Below are positions 7,160 to 13,783 of a stretch of DNA of 13,783 nucleotides, in pieces. A model generated the notes under the pieces. It saw nothing but the letters and a program-made list of their open reading frames with translations. It was not told the origin of the DNA and ran no database searches. A program made the position numbers and the translations under genes. This DNA is from Clostridia bacterium (GTDB lineage: Bacteria > Bacillota > Clostridia > Oscillospirales > Acutalibacteraceae). The DNA is taken from NCBI GenBank assembly GCA_024689165.1, contig JAILDS010000219.1:1-13783 (forward strand), in the 5' to 3' direction. How positions within the stretch are numbered: the first letter of the stretch is position 1; every line of letters begins with the position of its first letter.

Positions 7160-7188
7160 TTGACAAAGCCGTACTGTTTTTGTACAAT
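7160..7188 (+). promoter_or_regulatory. Strong predicted sigma70-type promoter of the two-component operon
   Basis: TTGACA (7160-7165) and TACAAT (7183-7188) are separated by 17 bp, a perfect -35 with a one-mismatch -10. The last LytTR repeat ends 13 bp upstream of the -35, the usual place for an activator of this family. Transcription would start near 7195, giving a leader of about 60 nt. Confidence 0.75.
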
Positions 7189-7256
7189 ATCCATGACAAA
7201 GCTCGGCAGGCAAACCGGGCGGAAAGATCGTTTAATTACGTTTACGGGAGCTGCAA

Positions 7257-7946
7257 ATGAATATCGCGATCTGTGACGACGAACCTGTGATAACCGAAGA
7301 GCTTGAGCGTTATCTCAAAGACTGCCTTCAGCCGGAAGGCTTCGGGGCTGATATAAAGGTCTTTTTCGACGCGGAGAGTCTGCTCGCCGCTCGGGACAGG
7401 ATCGACCTTGCCCTGCTCGACTGCTGTCTGCCGGGCATCGACGGGATCGAGCTCGCCCGAAGGCTTCGCGCCCGCTTCCCCGGGTGCGAAGTGGTATTCA
7501 TCTCCTCTTATTCCGACTACGTTTTCGACTCGTACGACGTGGAGCACCTCCGGTTCATCATGAAGCCCTTCGACCGGGAGAAGATCGCCAAGGTGCTTGA
7601 CTCCTGGCTTTCAAGGCTCAACGAGCGCAGGCCGGTTCTCGTCGCGACGGATCTTTCCGTCCCGATGGACGAAATAATCAGGGCGGACGCGAACCGCAAC
7701 GGCGTTTCCGTGACCACCGAAAAAACCGTTTACACCTCGCGGAAAACCGTCGCCCAGCTCGAGACGGAGCTCTCACCGCGACTGTTCGCCCGTGTCCGCC
7801 GCGGCTGCCTGATAAACCTCGACCACGTAGTGAGGCACACCGACTCGGAGATTACGCTCGACAACGGCGACGTCATTTCCGTCAGCCGAAGAAACCGCGC
7901 TGCGTTCCTGAAATCGTACACGCAGAGGCTCTCCGAGCGCAGATAA
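7257..7946 (+). CDS. LytTR-family response regulator (AgrA/VirR-like)
   Basis: The 229-residue protein has a receiver domain (~1-120) and a LytTR DNA-binding domain (~130-229). In the receiver the acidic pocket is Asp7-Asp8 (ICDDEP), the phospho-acceptor is Asp55 (LALLDCCLPGIDG), the Ser/Thr switch is around Ser83-84 (FISSYSD) and Lys103 lies in MKPF. The LytTR domain contains EIIRADANRN, the ARVRRGCLINLDHV segment and a final NGDVISVSRRN strand. It is expected to be phosphorylated by the kinase encoded 88 bp downstream and to bind paired 9-bp direct repeats; such repeats lie just upstream (7077-7146), so autoregulation is likely. The start at 7257 follows a modest GGGAG 6 nt upstream. AgrA-like regulators control surface and secreted factors in other Firmicutes. 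The target here is inferred, most simply its own operon and the divergent LRR gene. Confidence 0.9.
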   Translation: MNIAICDDEPVITEELERYLKDCLQPEGFGADIKVFFDAESLLAARDRIDLALLDCCLPGIDGIELARRLRARFPGCEVVFISSYSDYVFDSYDVEHLRFIMKPFDREKIAKVLDSWLSRLNERRPVLVATDLSVPMDEIIRADANRNGVSVTTEKTVYTSRKTVAQLETELSPRLFARVRRGCLINLDHVVRHTDSEITLDNGDVISVSRRNRAAFLKSYTQRLSERR

Positions 7947-8034
7947 GGCGCTCAGCGAACGGCCGCTGCGGGGCGTATCGCATGCAGACCTGCCTCCGTC
8001 TGCGTGATGACGGCGGCCCCGGAAGACAAAATCG

Positions 8035-9303
8035 ATGTCACTGCTTTATTCGACTTTTTCACTCCTTGCGGATCTCGGCGCGGCGCTGAGCCTCTGGCTG
8101 ATATTCCGCCTCGTTTTCCTGAAAAAGCCCGTACGCGCGGTCTGGGCTTACGTTTTGTTTGTTCTTCTTTTCGCGGCGGATTCGTTCCTGCTCGCGCCGT
8201 TCCTGTCGAAATATCTGTACGACTTCGACGGTATCGCGGACATAGCCTCGACACTCTTTCTCGTCGCGGCGTCCTACGCGCTGTTCGACGACCGCAGGCA
8301 GGCGAAAACGCTGCTGACGGTCGTCATTTATGACGCGACAGTCGAGATGTTCTTTTCGCTCGCCGCGCCGTATATCGGGCAGAGCCTCGTTCTGCAGAAC
8401 CTCGTCCTTGCTTTGATGCATCTCGCCGTTGCCGGCGCGGTGCTGCTTGCCGCGAAGCGGACGGACATCAACGTCCTGCCGGAGGTTTTCGAAGGTATAC
8501 CGAAATGGGTATGGGGGGTGCTGTTCCTTTTCGAGCTGACCTGCTATTACAAGGTCTTCGGCGAAGCACCGGCGTGGTATTCGGTTTTATATACTCTTTC
8601 CTCGGCGGCGGTCATACTCTGCGTGATGTACCTTGTTTTCAGGATATTCTGGCTGATCAGACGGCAGAACGGCATCCTTGAACAGCTCGAGACGAGGCAG
8701 ACCTTCGGAGAACGGCTGATAACCGACGATGAGGAGCTGCGGCGCTTCCGCCACGATTACAGGAATCACCTGATAGTTATTAACGCGCTTCTCGGCGCGG
8801 GGCGGACGGACGAAGCGAGGGAATATCTTGCGACTATGTCGGCGTCCGCCGAAAGCGCGATCAACAGGATATCGAGCGGCTGCTTCGTCGCGGATGCGAT
8901 ACTCAACAACAAGGCCGTCTCTGCCGCCGGATACGGCGGGAGCCTTTACTTTGAGGGCAGGATACCCGAGAACTCCGTCCCGGACGCCGACCTCTGTACC
9001 GTTCTTGCCAATCTGCTCGACAACGCGGTCGAAGCCATACGGAAAAACCCCGCCGAAAAACGCCGGATAGACGTTTTGGCGGGGGTTGTGAACGGGTGCC
9101 TGATCATAACGGTCGAAAACCCTGCGGCGGGGCAGTCCGGAACGAAAACGACCAAGGCCGACAGGAGAAATCACGGCCTAGGGCTCAAAAACGTCCGACG
9201 CGCGGCGGAAAACAACGGAGGCACCTTGGTAATAAGCGCACAAAACGGCGTTTTCCGCGCGGAGGTCATGCTGTCAGTATCAGGCAGTCGAATTCCTTCC
9301 TGA
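8035..9303 (+). CDS. AgrC-like (GHKL/HPK10-type) membrane sensor histidine kinase
   Basis: The 422-residue protein starts with six or seven hydrophobic segments (about 5-28, 35-57, 68-84, 92-112, 117-139, 158-176, 184-208) without a large extracellular domain. The kinase part follows: the H-box RRFRHDYRNH (phospho-His240), the N-box LANLLDNAVEAI (326-330) and the G-box HGLGLKNV (380-387). This H-box and the short core are typical of peptide-sensing kinases such as AgrC, FsrC and BlpH. An in-frame stop at 8008-8010 rules out an earlier start. The site is weak (GGAAG 9 nt before the ATG) and there is an 88-bp gap after the regulator, so translation may be low. No AgrB or AgrD gene is visible in the window, so the signal is unknown. 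The 3' end overlaps the convergent gene by 38 bp. Confidence 0.88.
   Translation: MSLLYSTFSLLADLGAALSLWLIFRLVFLKKPVRAVWAYVLFVLLFAADSFLLAPFLSKYLYDFDGIADIASTLFLVAASYALFDDRRQAKTLLTVVIYDATVEMFFSLAAPYIGQSLVLQNLVLALMHLAVAGAVLLAAKRTDINVLPEVFEGIPKWVWGVLFLFELTCYYKVFGEAPAWYSVLYTLSSAAVILCVMYLVFRIFWLIRRQNGILEQLETRQTFGERLITDDEELRRFRHDYRNHLIVINALLGAGRTDEAREYLATMSASAESAINRISSGCFVADAILNNKAVSAAGYGGSLYFEGRIPENSVPDADLCTVLANLLDNAVEAIRKNPAEKRRIDVLAGVVNGCLIITVENPAAGQSGTKTTKADRRNHGLGLKNVRRAAENNGGTLVISAQNGVFRAEVMLSVSGSRIPS
9228..9260 (-). terminator. Probable intrinsic terminator of the peptidase operon, inside the kinase gene
   Basis: Read on the minus strand, a hairpin at 9260-9236 pairs GCGC with GCGC and AAAAC with GTTTT, with one G-T and one G-G in between and a 3-nt loop. 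It starts 5 nt after the stop of the minus-strand gene and is followed by TTATTACC. The whole element lies in the last coding codons of the opposing kinase gene. The stem is imperfect and the T-run is short. Confidence 0.4.
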
Positions 9304-10354
9304 TGAGCTTAGCGCGGGGGCGGACGAGGTCCGCGGGCACGTTCTGGAGCTCCATGCCGCCGCCCGTTTTGATATACATCACGCACGAGCCGCCGCCGTC
9401 GAGGTTGACGGCTCTTTGTGCGCCGAAGGAGATCATCAGATCAGCCAGGTCGACGAGGCTGGCCCCGTTTGAGTATTCCTCGATGCGTCCGTCGACGACC
9501 GCGAGGATGAGCCCGCCGCCGCGCGTTATCCCCGCTGCGGTCCTCGGGTGCCGTATGGATGAGAACGGCTCGAGCTCGCCTATGTCCGCGAGCTTGCCGT
9601 CGTCGACGATCAGCTCGAGCCCGCCGACCGCCGTTTCAAGCTCCGACAGCCCGCCGGAGAGCTCCGGGACGGTCCCGATCACGTATTCGCCGTTCCTTTT
9701 CTGACCGACGAAGGGGCGGTCGGAAAAGCCGTTCGCAACGACCCTGCCGCGCTTGACGCACAGACCCGCCGGGTGCGAGTCGCCGAACATATCGAAGAAA
9801 TCCGCGTTGACGGCGGCGATGGGGGAGACGCCGTTCTTTTCCGCCGCGGCTATCATATCCGGGACCTTTGCCCTGACGTTTTTCGGCATGAAGCCGTCGT
9901 CGGGCGTTCCGGTGTAAAGCCGCGCCGAGCCAGCTTCTACGGTAAGGACGAAGATCTTTACCGGCAGGCCGTGCCGGTCGGCGCAGTTGAGCGCGATATA
10001 CTCCACGCCGGGGGCGAGCTCTATGCGCGTCTCACCGTTGGGGCTGATCCCGTTGTCGGTTTCTGCGATAAAGCTTTCGCGGTCGGTCTTTTCCGCGTCC
10101 GCGAGGCCCACGGCGCAGGTTCTGATGCGAGCGGAGCGCGAGGTCGCCTTGTACATGAACAGGACCGTCCCGTCGGAAGGGAACGAGTCCGAATAAAAGA
10201 CGTGGGTCCTTCTGTCGTAGGGCTCGTCGGCGTTCAGGGCGTCGTATATCACTTCGTCGCCGAGTTTCACCGCCGCGCAGAAGACAGGGATGCGCGTGAA
10301 GATCACCAGCTTGCCGCCGGACGTCCTTGAACCTGTTACGATACCTTTTTTCAT
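9266..10354 (-). CDS. Phosphodiester glycosidase (NAGPA) domain protein
   Basis: The 362-residue protein carries in its second half (~175-355) the hallmarks of the NAGPA/phosphodiester-glycosidase family: AAVNADFFD (~180-188), HPRTAAGI (~269-276), LAVVDGR (~284-290) and VNLDGGGSCVMY (~316-327). Relatives include the lysosomal 'uncovering enzyme' and bacterial proteins thought to act on sugar phosphodiesters, for example in exopolysaccharide or wall polymers. The first ~170 residues are unrecognised. The ATG at 10354 is preferred over an in-frame start 93 bp upstream: GGAGGAG lies 8 nt before it, and its ATGA overlaps the stop of the upstream peptidase, suggesting translational coupling. From this start no clear signal peptide is seen, which is unusual beside a secreted enzyme; the protein may be cytoplasmic or exported in another way. 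It ends in a convergent 38-bp overlap with the kinase gene. Confidence 0.75.
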   Translation of the reverse strand: MKKGIVTGSRTSGGKLVIFTRIPVFCAAVKLGDEVIYDALNADEPYDRRTHVFYSDSFPSDGTVLFMYKATSRSARIRTCAVGLADAEKTDRESFIAETDNGISPNGETRIELAPGVEYIALNCADRHGLPVKIFVLTVEAGSARLYTGTPDDGFMPKNVRAKVPDMIAAAEKNGVSPIAAVNADFFDMFGDSHPAGLCVKRGRVVANGFSDRPFVGQKRNGEYVIGTVPELSGGLSELETAVGGLELIVDDGKLADIGELEPFSSIRHPRTAAGITRGGGLILAVVDGRIEEYSNGASLVDLADLMISFGAQRAVNLDGGGSCVMYIKTGGGMELQNVPADLVRPRAKLIRKEFDCLILTA

Positions 10355-12054
10355 TTGTCTATCTCCTCCAGCCCAAGCACTGCTCTGAGTATTAGTCTTG
10401 CGTCCTGCGCCTCGACGAGCCCGGAAGAGTCCGCGTCGGACAGCCACGCGGCGCCGGCGGCGAGCTTTTCGAGCCCTATTGCGTGGCGGAGCGCGAGCCG
10501 GGCGTCGGCGGCGGTAAGGTCGCCGGACCTGTCCGAGTCGCCGGCGACATAGTCCTTCACGCTGTCGGGAACGGTCCTTTCTTTCGTCAGAGCCTTGATG
10601 TTCAGGTCGCCCAGCGCAAGGTCCGAGGTCATATCCGCCCAGACGGAGCCGTAGGACATGAAGCTTCTGCCGGGTTCGGAATAAAAGCTCACCGTTTCTT
10701 CGGAACCGGCGAACAAACTGCTCGCTCCGTCGTCCTCATGCGTGACGCAGATCGAGTCGCCGTCGCCGTCCGTGATGGTGACGACTACGGCGAAGCGGTC
10801 GCCCGCGCCGAGCGGGACCGGACGGGAAAGCGCGACGGTGTGCAGACCCGTGCAGTCGAAATGCCCGCTTGCAGTCGCGCCGGCTTCAAGCGTCCCGTCG
10901 AAGGGCATGCCGCCTGAAGGGACGTCCGTGAAAACGTCGACCGTATAATACAGGTTGGTGTTCATGCTGATGAACGTGACCGCTTCGAGCTGAGAGCTTC
11001 GCCTCGCGGTGAAAACGCTGCTTTCCCACGCGGTCGGCTCGCCCTCGGTGACCGTCACGCCCCCGAAGCCGGCCCCGTCGTACTGGTAGCGGTCGAGATA
11101 CTGCTCGTCGGTAGCCGTGAAGGAGCAGAAATTCGCCAGCGTCGTGTCGTAATACGAGATCCAGAGGTAGCCGTCGCCGTACTCGCCGCGCGTGTTCCCC
11201 CAGCTGTTCTTGACGAGCCACGCGCCGTCGTGAAGCGGCCTCTTGCCGAAACGGAAATTCAGGCGCGAATAGCCGTCGTCCCAGCCGATGACCGAGACGG
11301 CGTGGTTGCCCGCCCTTTTCGACGGCAGTGAGGTGCTGCAGTAGTAGGAGCTGTTGTCCTCTGAGAGGTATCTCGTGTCGGCGTAATAGGTGCAGTACAG
11401 AGCGCCCGTGGTCATGATCGCGCGCTTGGCCTGGGACGCGGTATCATACTGCGTTAAGTCGGACATTCCGAGCGCCGCGACGTACCTGTCCGATTCGGAG
11501 ATCCCCGTCATGTTCGAGGGGTTGTGCTCGTCAAAGGGGTAATCCTCTTCGAAAGCCGCCCCGCTGCCGCGCGCAAGGCAGTCGGCCGCCATCCACGCGT
11601 TGCCGCCGTAGCCGAACGGGTCGGCAACGCTCATACCGTCGCCCCGCGTCGGGTCGTATTCGTTTTCGACAAGCGAGCGGGAGGCGAACCAGGTCAGATG
11701 GTATTCGGAAAGATCGGGCGAGGTCATGATGCCCTGCATCATCGCGCTCGACTCAAGGCTCGACAGGGAAGCGAACGCCCAGCAGCAGCCGGTGACGCCC
11801 TGGTCCCTGACTTCGGTGACCAAAGCGAGCCCGCCGACGTCGCGCAGGTCAAAGCTCGAAGGGATGCCGGAATCGGAATCGACTTCAAGCCCCTCCTCCC
11901 CGCCGGAGGAGGAAAAAGAGTCCTCCGAGCCGAAGAGCAGGACGCGGCTGCCGAACGACTGCCGCGCCGCGGCCGACGCCCGAAACGGCGTTCCTGCGGC
12001 GCAGAGCGCGGCTGCAAGGAGAAAAGCAAAAAACGCGGCGATGCATTTTTTCAT
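10351..12054 (-). CDS. Secreted papain-family (C1) cysteine peptidase with lectin-like domain and C-terminal dockerin
   Basis: The 567-residue protein has a signal peptide (~1-29), a short acidic/Ser region (~40-62) and a papain-like catalytic domain (~64-305). Catalytic residues are Gln85 and Cys91 (DQGVTGCCWAF), His251 (GNHAVSVIGWDD) and Asn283 (VKNSWGN), so it should be active. The Cys three before the nucleophile in papain is Thr88 here, and Cys90 directly precedes the nucleophile. Residues ~320-490 form a beta-rich region like the lectin-like domain often following such peptidases. A type I dockerin ends the protein (~503-565) with loops DSDRSGDLTAAD and DADSSGLVEAQD. Loop positions 10-11 are Ala-Ala and Ala-Gln, unlike the lipase's dockerin. 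Expected role: extracellular proteolysis on a cohesin-bearing scaffold. GGAG 7 nt before the ATG supports the start. It is the first gene of a two-gene operon. Confidence 0.88.
   Translation of the reverse strand: MKKCIAAFFAFLLAAALCAAGTPFRASAAARQSFGSRVLLFGSEDSFSSSGGEEGLEVDSDSGIPSSFDLRDVGGLALVTEVRDQGVTGCCWAFASLSSLESSAMMQGIMTSPDLSEYHLTWFASRSLVENEYDPTRGDGMSVADPFGYGGNAWMAADCLARGSGAAFEEDYPFDEHNPSNMTGISESDRYVAALGMSDLTQYDTASQAKRAIMTTGALYCTYYADTRYLSEDNSSYYCSTSLPSKRAGNHAVSVIGWDDGYSRLNFRFGKRPLHDGAWLVKNSWGNTRGEYGDGYLWISYYDTTLANFCSFTATDEQYLDRYQYDGAGFGGVTVTEGEPTAWESSVFTARRSSQLEAVTFISMNTNLYYTVDVFTDVPSGGMPFDGTLEAGATASGHFDCTGLHTVALSRPVPLGAGDRFAVVVTITDGDGDSICVTHEDDGASSLFAGSEETVSFYSEPGRSFMSYGSVWADMTSDLALGDLNIKALTKERTVPDSVKDYVAGDSDRSGDLTAADARLALRHAIGLEKLAAGAAWLSDADSSGLVEAQDARLILRAVLGLEEIDK
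10363..10369 (-). promoter_or_regulatory. Ribosome binding site inside the dockerin coding end
   Basis: On the minus strand GGAGGAG lies 8 nt before the ATG at 10354. It also encodes part of the final LEE residues of the peptidase's dockerin. It decides the start of the downstream gene and supports coupled translation. Confidence 0.75.
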
Positions 12055-12082
12055 GGAACCACTCCGAAAATGAACTGATCAC

Positions 12083-12111
12083 ATCATAATCTAAAAAACA
12101 CGTTTCGTCAA
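12083..12111 (-). promoter_or_regulatory. Predicted promoter of the peptidase operon
   Basis: On the minus strand TTGACG (12106-12111) and TATGAT (12083-12088) are separated by 17 bp. Transcription would start near 12076, about 20 nt before the start codon. It is back to back with the thioredoxin promoter. Confidence 0.65.
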
Positions 12112-12119
12112 GGAAAGGC

Positions 12120-12148
12120 TTGCATAAAAGCGTCGTTTCTGTTATCAT
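12120..12148 (+). promoter_or_regulatory. Predicted promoter of the thioredoxin operon
   Basis: TTGCAT (12120-12125) and TATCAT (12143-12148) are separated by 17 bp. Transcription would start near 12155, giving a leader of about 38 nt. Only 8 bp separate its -35 from the -35 of the divergent peptidase promoter, so a regulator bound here could affect both. Confidence 0.6.
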
Positions 12149-12192
12149 GACAACATGTCAGAAGATATCTCGATAAAAAGGAAGTGTTGTTT

Positions 12193-12504
12193 ATGACAGT
12201 TACGGAGCTTACCGAGGCGAACTTCGATCAGGAGGTGCTCGGATGCGCTCTTCCCGTGCTTATCGACTTCTGGGCGTCCTGGTGCGGGCCGTGCAGAATG
12301 ATGGCCCCAGTCGTCGAGGAGATAGCCGCGGAATACCCAGACGTCAAGGTCTGCAAGGTCAACGTTGACGACGAGGATACCCTCGCCGCCCAGTTCGGGG
12401 TCATGAGCATACCGACGTTCGTCGTTATGAAGGACGGCAGGCCGGTCGGCAAGAAGGTCGGCGTGGTCCCGAAGGACGACCTTCTCGACCTTCTCGGGAA
12501 GTAA
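12193..12504 (+). CDS. trxA: Thioredoxin
   Basis: The 103-residue protein has the full thioredoxin pattern: VLIDFWASWCGPCRMMAP with redox Cys31 and Cys34, the cis-proline Pro74 (SIPTF) and the length of classical cytoplasmic thioredoxins (E. coli ~108). There is no signal peptide. It should reduce disulfides in the cytoplasm with electrons from thioredoxin reductase, which is not in the window. The ATG at 12193 is preferred to an in-frame GTG at 12184 because it aligns with the family start and an AGGA-type site (12179-12182) lies 10 nt upstream. The metallophosphoesterase follows after 21 bp, so the two are probably co-transcribed. Many such bacteria have several thioredoxins, so the gene symbol is by family only. 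Confidence 0.92.
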   Translation: MTVTELTEANFDQEVLGCALPVLIDFWASWCGPCRMMAPVVEEIAAEYPDVKVCKVNVDDEDTLAAQFGVMSIPTFVVMKDGRPVGKKVGVVPKDDLLDLLGK

Positions 12505-12525
12505 AGGCAGCACGGGAGAAAAACG

Positions 12526-13783
12526 ATGAAAGCTTTCAGGAATACCGTAAGTATCACGCTTGCGCTCGTTTTGTGCGTCTGCTCCGCCTTCCCCGCGCTC
12601 GCGGGGGCGCGCAGACCGGGATATTATGCCTGTGACCCCGTCCAGTGGGAGGAATACTGCGACGGCGATTTTTCAAAAGTCCTCATAAGCCCCGGTTCCT
12701 CGGCGGGCGAGCTGTGCTTCTGCTGGCACTCCCGCAACAAGGCAGCGGTGAGCCCGATCGTCCGCATCGCCGACAACGCGAGGATGAAAAACGCCCAGGG
12801 CTTCGGCGGGACGGCGACAGAGAGCGACGTCGACGGCTGGGTAACGAACAAGGTCAGCGTGAGAGGGCTCAAAGAGAACACGACTTATTATTACGACTAT
12901 AAAACGGACGGCGGCTACGGCGACGTTTACGAGTACACCACCGGCGATTTTTCCGTGGTGACGGCGCTGTTCGTGTCCGACGCGCAGCCCAATGAGGACT
13001 CCGACGCTCCCGAGGAGGCGCGGCTTTTCAGCAATACCCTCGCCGCGGCACTGAAGGCTCAGCCGCAGACCGACTTCATCATCAGCGGCGGCGACCAGAC
13101 CCAGCACGGCGACAGCAGTTATGAGTGGTCCTGCATGCTCGCCTCTCCCGTACTGCGCAACTACGCGATGGCGACGGTCGTCGGCAACCATGACAACAAG
13201 GGCGACGCGTACAGATACTACGTCAACAACCCTAACGAGTGGAGCGGCCTGTCGAGCTCCAGGACCGGCAACAACGATTACTGGTTCCGCTACGGCGACG
13301 TCCTGTTCCTTATGCTCAACTCCACGAACGGAGTGTTCACGGAGCACTACAATTTCATGAAGATCGCCGTCGCCCGCAATCCCGACGCGAAGTGGCGGGT
13401 CTGCGTGTTCCATCACGACATCTACGGCACCGGCCACCACGCCCTCGACGACGACAACTTCCTGCTCCAGACCATCCTTTCGCCGCTCATGGACGAGTTT
13501 GACGTGGACGTCGTTCTCAACGGGCACGAGCACATCTACGGCAGATCGTATTTCATGAAGGACAACCTCGCCGTAAAGGTGCCGGACTACGCCTCCGGCT
13601 CTGTCACCGACCCGGACGGCACGCTCTACCTCACGGCCGCGTCCTGCGCGGGCAAGAACCGCATCGACCCTGACGAGCAGGCTCTCGAGCTGTCCTGGTG
13701 CGCCATGAGGCTGTTCACCGAGGACCCGCTCTACACCATGCTGACCGTCGACGGCGGCAAGCTTTCGCTCGACACGTACTCCG
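12526..13783 (+). CDS. Secreted purple-acid-phosphatase-like metallophosphoesterase (3' truncated)
   Basis: The frame opens at ATG 12526 (GGGAG 7 nt upstream) and runs off the window after 419 codons. A signal peptide (~1-26) leads into a fibronectin-like N-domain (~45-140, closing with LKENTTYYYDY), as in purple acid phosphatases. The calcineurin-like catalytic domain follows from ~145. Metal-ligand motifs appear in order: FVSDAQ (Asp152), GGDQ (Asp190), GNHDN (Asn221-His222), FHHD (His296/297) and NGHEH (His334, His336). The usual Tyr of the purple phosphatase GDxxY motif is not present (GDQTQ), so it is probably a non-purple two-metal phosphoesterase. Expected role: release of phosphate from extracellular phosphomonoesters or diesters; the substrate is unknown. 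The C-terminal part, where a dockerin or anchor might lie, is outside the window. Confidence 0.87.
   Translation, partial: MKAFRNTVSITLALVLCVCSAFPALAGARRPGYYACDPVQWEEYCDGDFSKVLISPGSSAGELCFCWHSRNKAAVSPIVRIADNARMKNAQGFGGTATESDVDGWVTNKVSVRGLKENTTYYYDYKTDGGYGDVYEYTTGDFSVVTALFVSDAQPNEDSDAPEEARLFSNTLAAALKAQPQTDFIISGGDQTQHGDSSYEWSCMLASPVLRNYAMATVVGNHDNKGDAYRYYVNNPNEWSGLSSSRTGNNDYWFRYGDVLFLMLNSTNGVFTEHYNFMKIAVARNPDAKWRVCVFHHDIYGTGHHALDDDNFLLQTILSPLMDEFDVDVVLNGHEHIYGRSYFMKDNLAVKVPDYASGSVTDPDGTLYLTAASCAGKNRIDPDEQALELSWCAMRLFTEDPLYTMLTVDGGKLSLDTYS

Noticed and set aside
7193..7276. Small upstream frame overlapping the regulator start
   Set aside because: Its ATG falls at or before the predicted transcription start and has no ribosome binding site.
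7947..8034. Possible AgrD-like peptide gene between regulator and kinase
   Set aside because: The frames here are short, lack a ribosome binding site and an exported-peptide pattern, and run into the kinase gene out of frame.
8587..9174. 195-codon minus-strand frame opposite the kinase
   Set aside because: Shadow of the kinase catalytic region; no recognisable domain or ribosome binding site.
9320..9334. GCGGAC/GTCCGC hairpin as a terminator of the kinase operon
   Set aside because: It has a 6-bp stem but no following T-run and lies in well-conserved codons of the opposing gene.
10355..10447. Longer N-terminus for the NAGPA-family protein (extra 31 residues)
   Set aside because: The extension lies in the dockerin-coding end of the peptidase gene, is Arg-rich shadow sequence, and the internal ATG has a strong ribosome binding site and an ATGA overlap.
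12184..12192. GTG start three codons upstream for thioredoxin
   Set aside because: It would place the start almost on the AGGA-type site; the ATG at 12193 has proper spacing and fits the family.
12673..13533. 286-codon open frame on the minus strand
   Set aside because: It lies wholly opposite the well-supported metallophosphoesterase, has a Val/Gly/Arg-rich composition typical of antisense GC-rich coding DNA, and has no ribosome binding site seen.

Overview
The window looks like chromosomal DNA from a Gram-positive, anaerobic, gut- or rumen-type member of the Clostridia (Ruminococcaceae/Oscillospiraceae-like). The grounds are type I dockerins, a cohesin-like protein with an NPxTG wall-sorting tail, BspA-type leucine-rich repeats, 'GVCxxC' Cys-rich spacers, an AgrC-like/LytTR two-component system and AGGAG ribosome binding sites. 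The family assignment is inference; there is no rRNA or other phylogenetic marker here.

Layout. (1) Bases 3-4067, plus strand: the 3' part of a giant secreted multidomain lipase with four SH3-like repeats alternating with CxxC spacers, a GHSRG lipase core, an InlB-like repeat, a cohesin-like domain and a type I dockerin. (2) 4119-5027, plus: a small cohesin-like protein with a Thr/Pro linker and an NPGTG wall anchor, followed by an intrinsic terminator at 5071-5095. (3) 5123-6925, minus: a secreted leucine-rich-repeat surface protein. (4) 6926-7256: a divergent regulatory region with two sigma70-type promoters flanking four 9-bp direct repeats that fit LytTR-regulator operators. (5) 7257-7946 and 8035-9303, plus: a LytTR response regulator and an AgrC-like histidine kinase. 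(6) 9266-12054, minus: a two-gene operon, a secreted papain-family peptidase with a C-terminal dockerin overlapping by 4 nt a phosphodiester glycosidase (NAGPA-family) protein. Its end overlaps the kinase gene tail to tail by 38 bp. (7) 12055-12192: divergent promoters. (8) 12193-13783, plus: thioredoxin and the 5' part of a secreted purple-acid-phosphatase-like metallophosphoesterase that runs off the window.

How it fits together. Two dockerin enzymes (lipase and cysteine peptidase) and one wall-anchored cohesin-like protein suggest cellulosome-style surface display used for lipid and protein breakdown rather than cellulose. The two dockerins differ at the usual recognition positions, so they probably bind different cohesins. 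The LytTR system may control itself and the divergent LRR surface protein through the shared operator. 

Composition changes clearly: hand-counted 60-base rows give about 38-40% GC at 2461 and 4321, but 67% at 4921 and 63% at 8881. The break falls inside the cohesin gene, which suggests that the lipase/cohesin block has a separate history.
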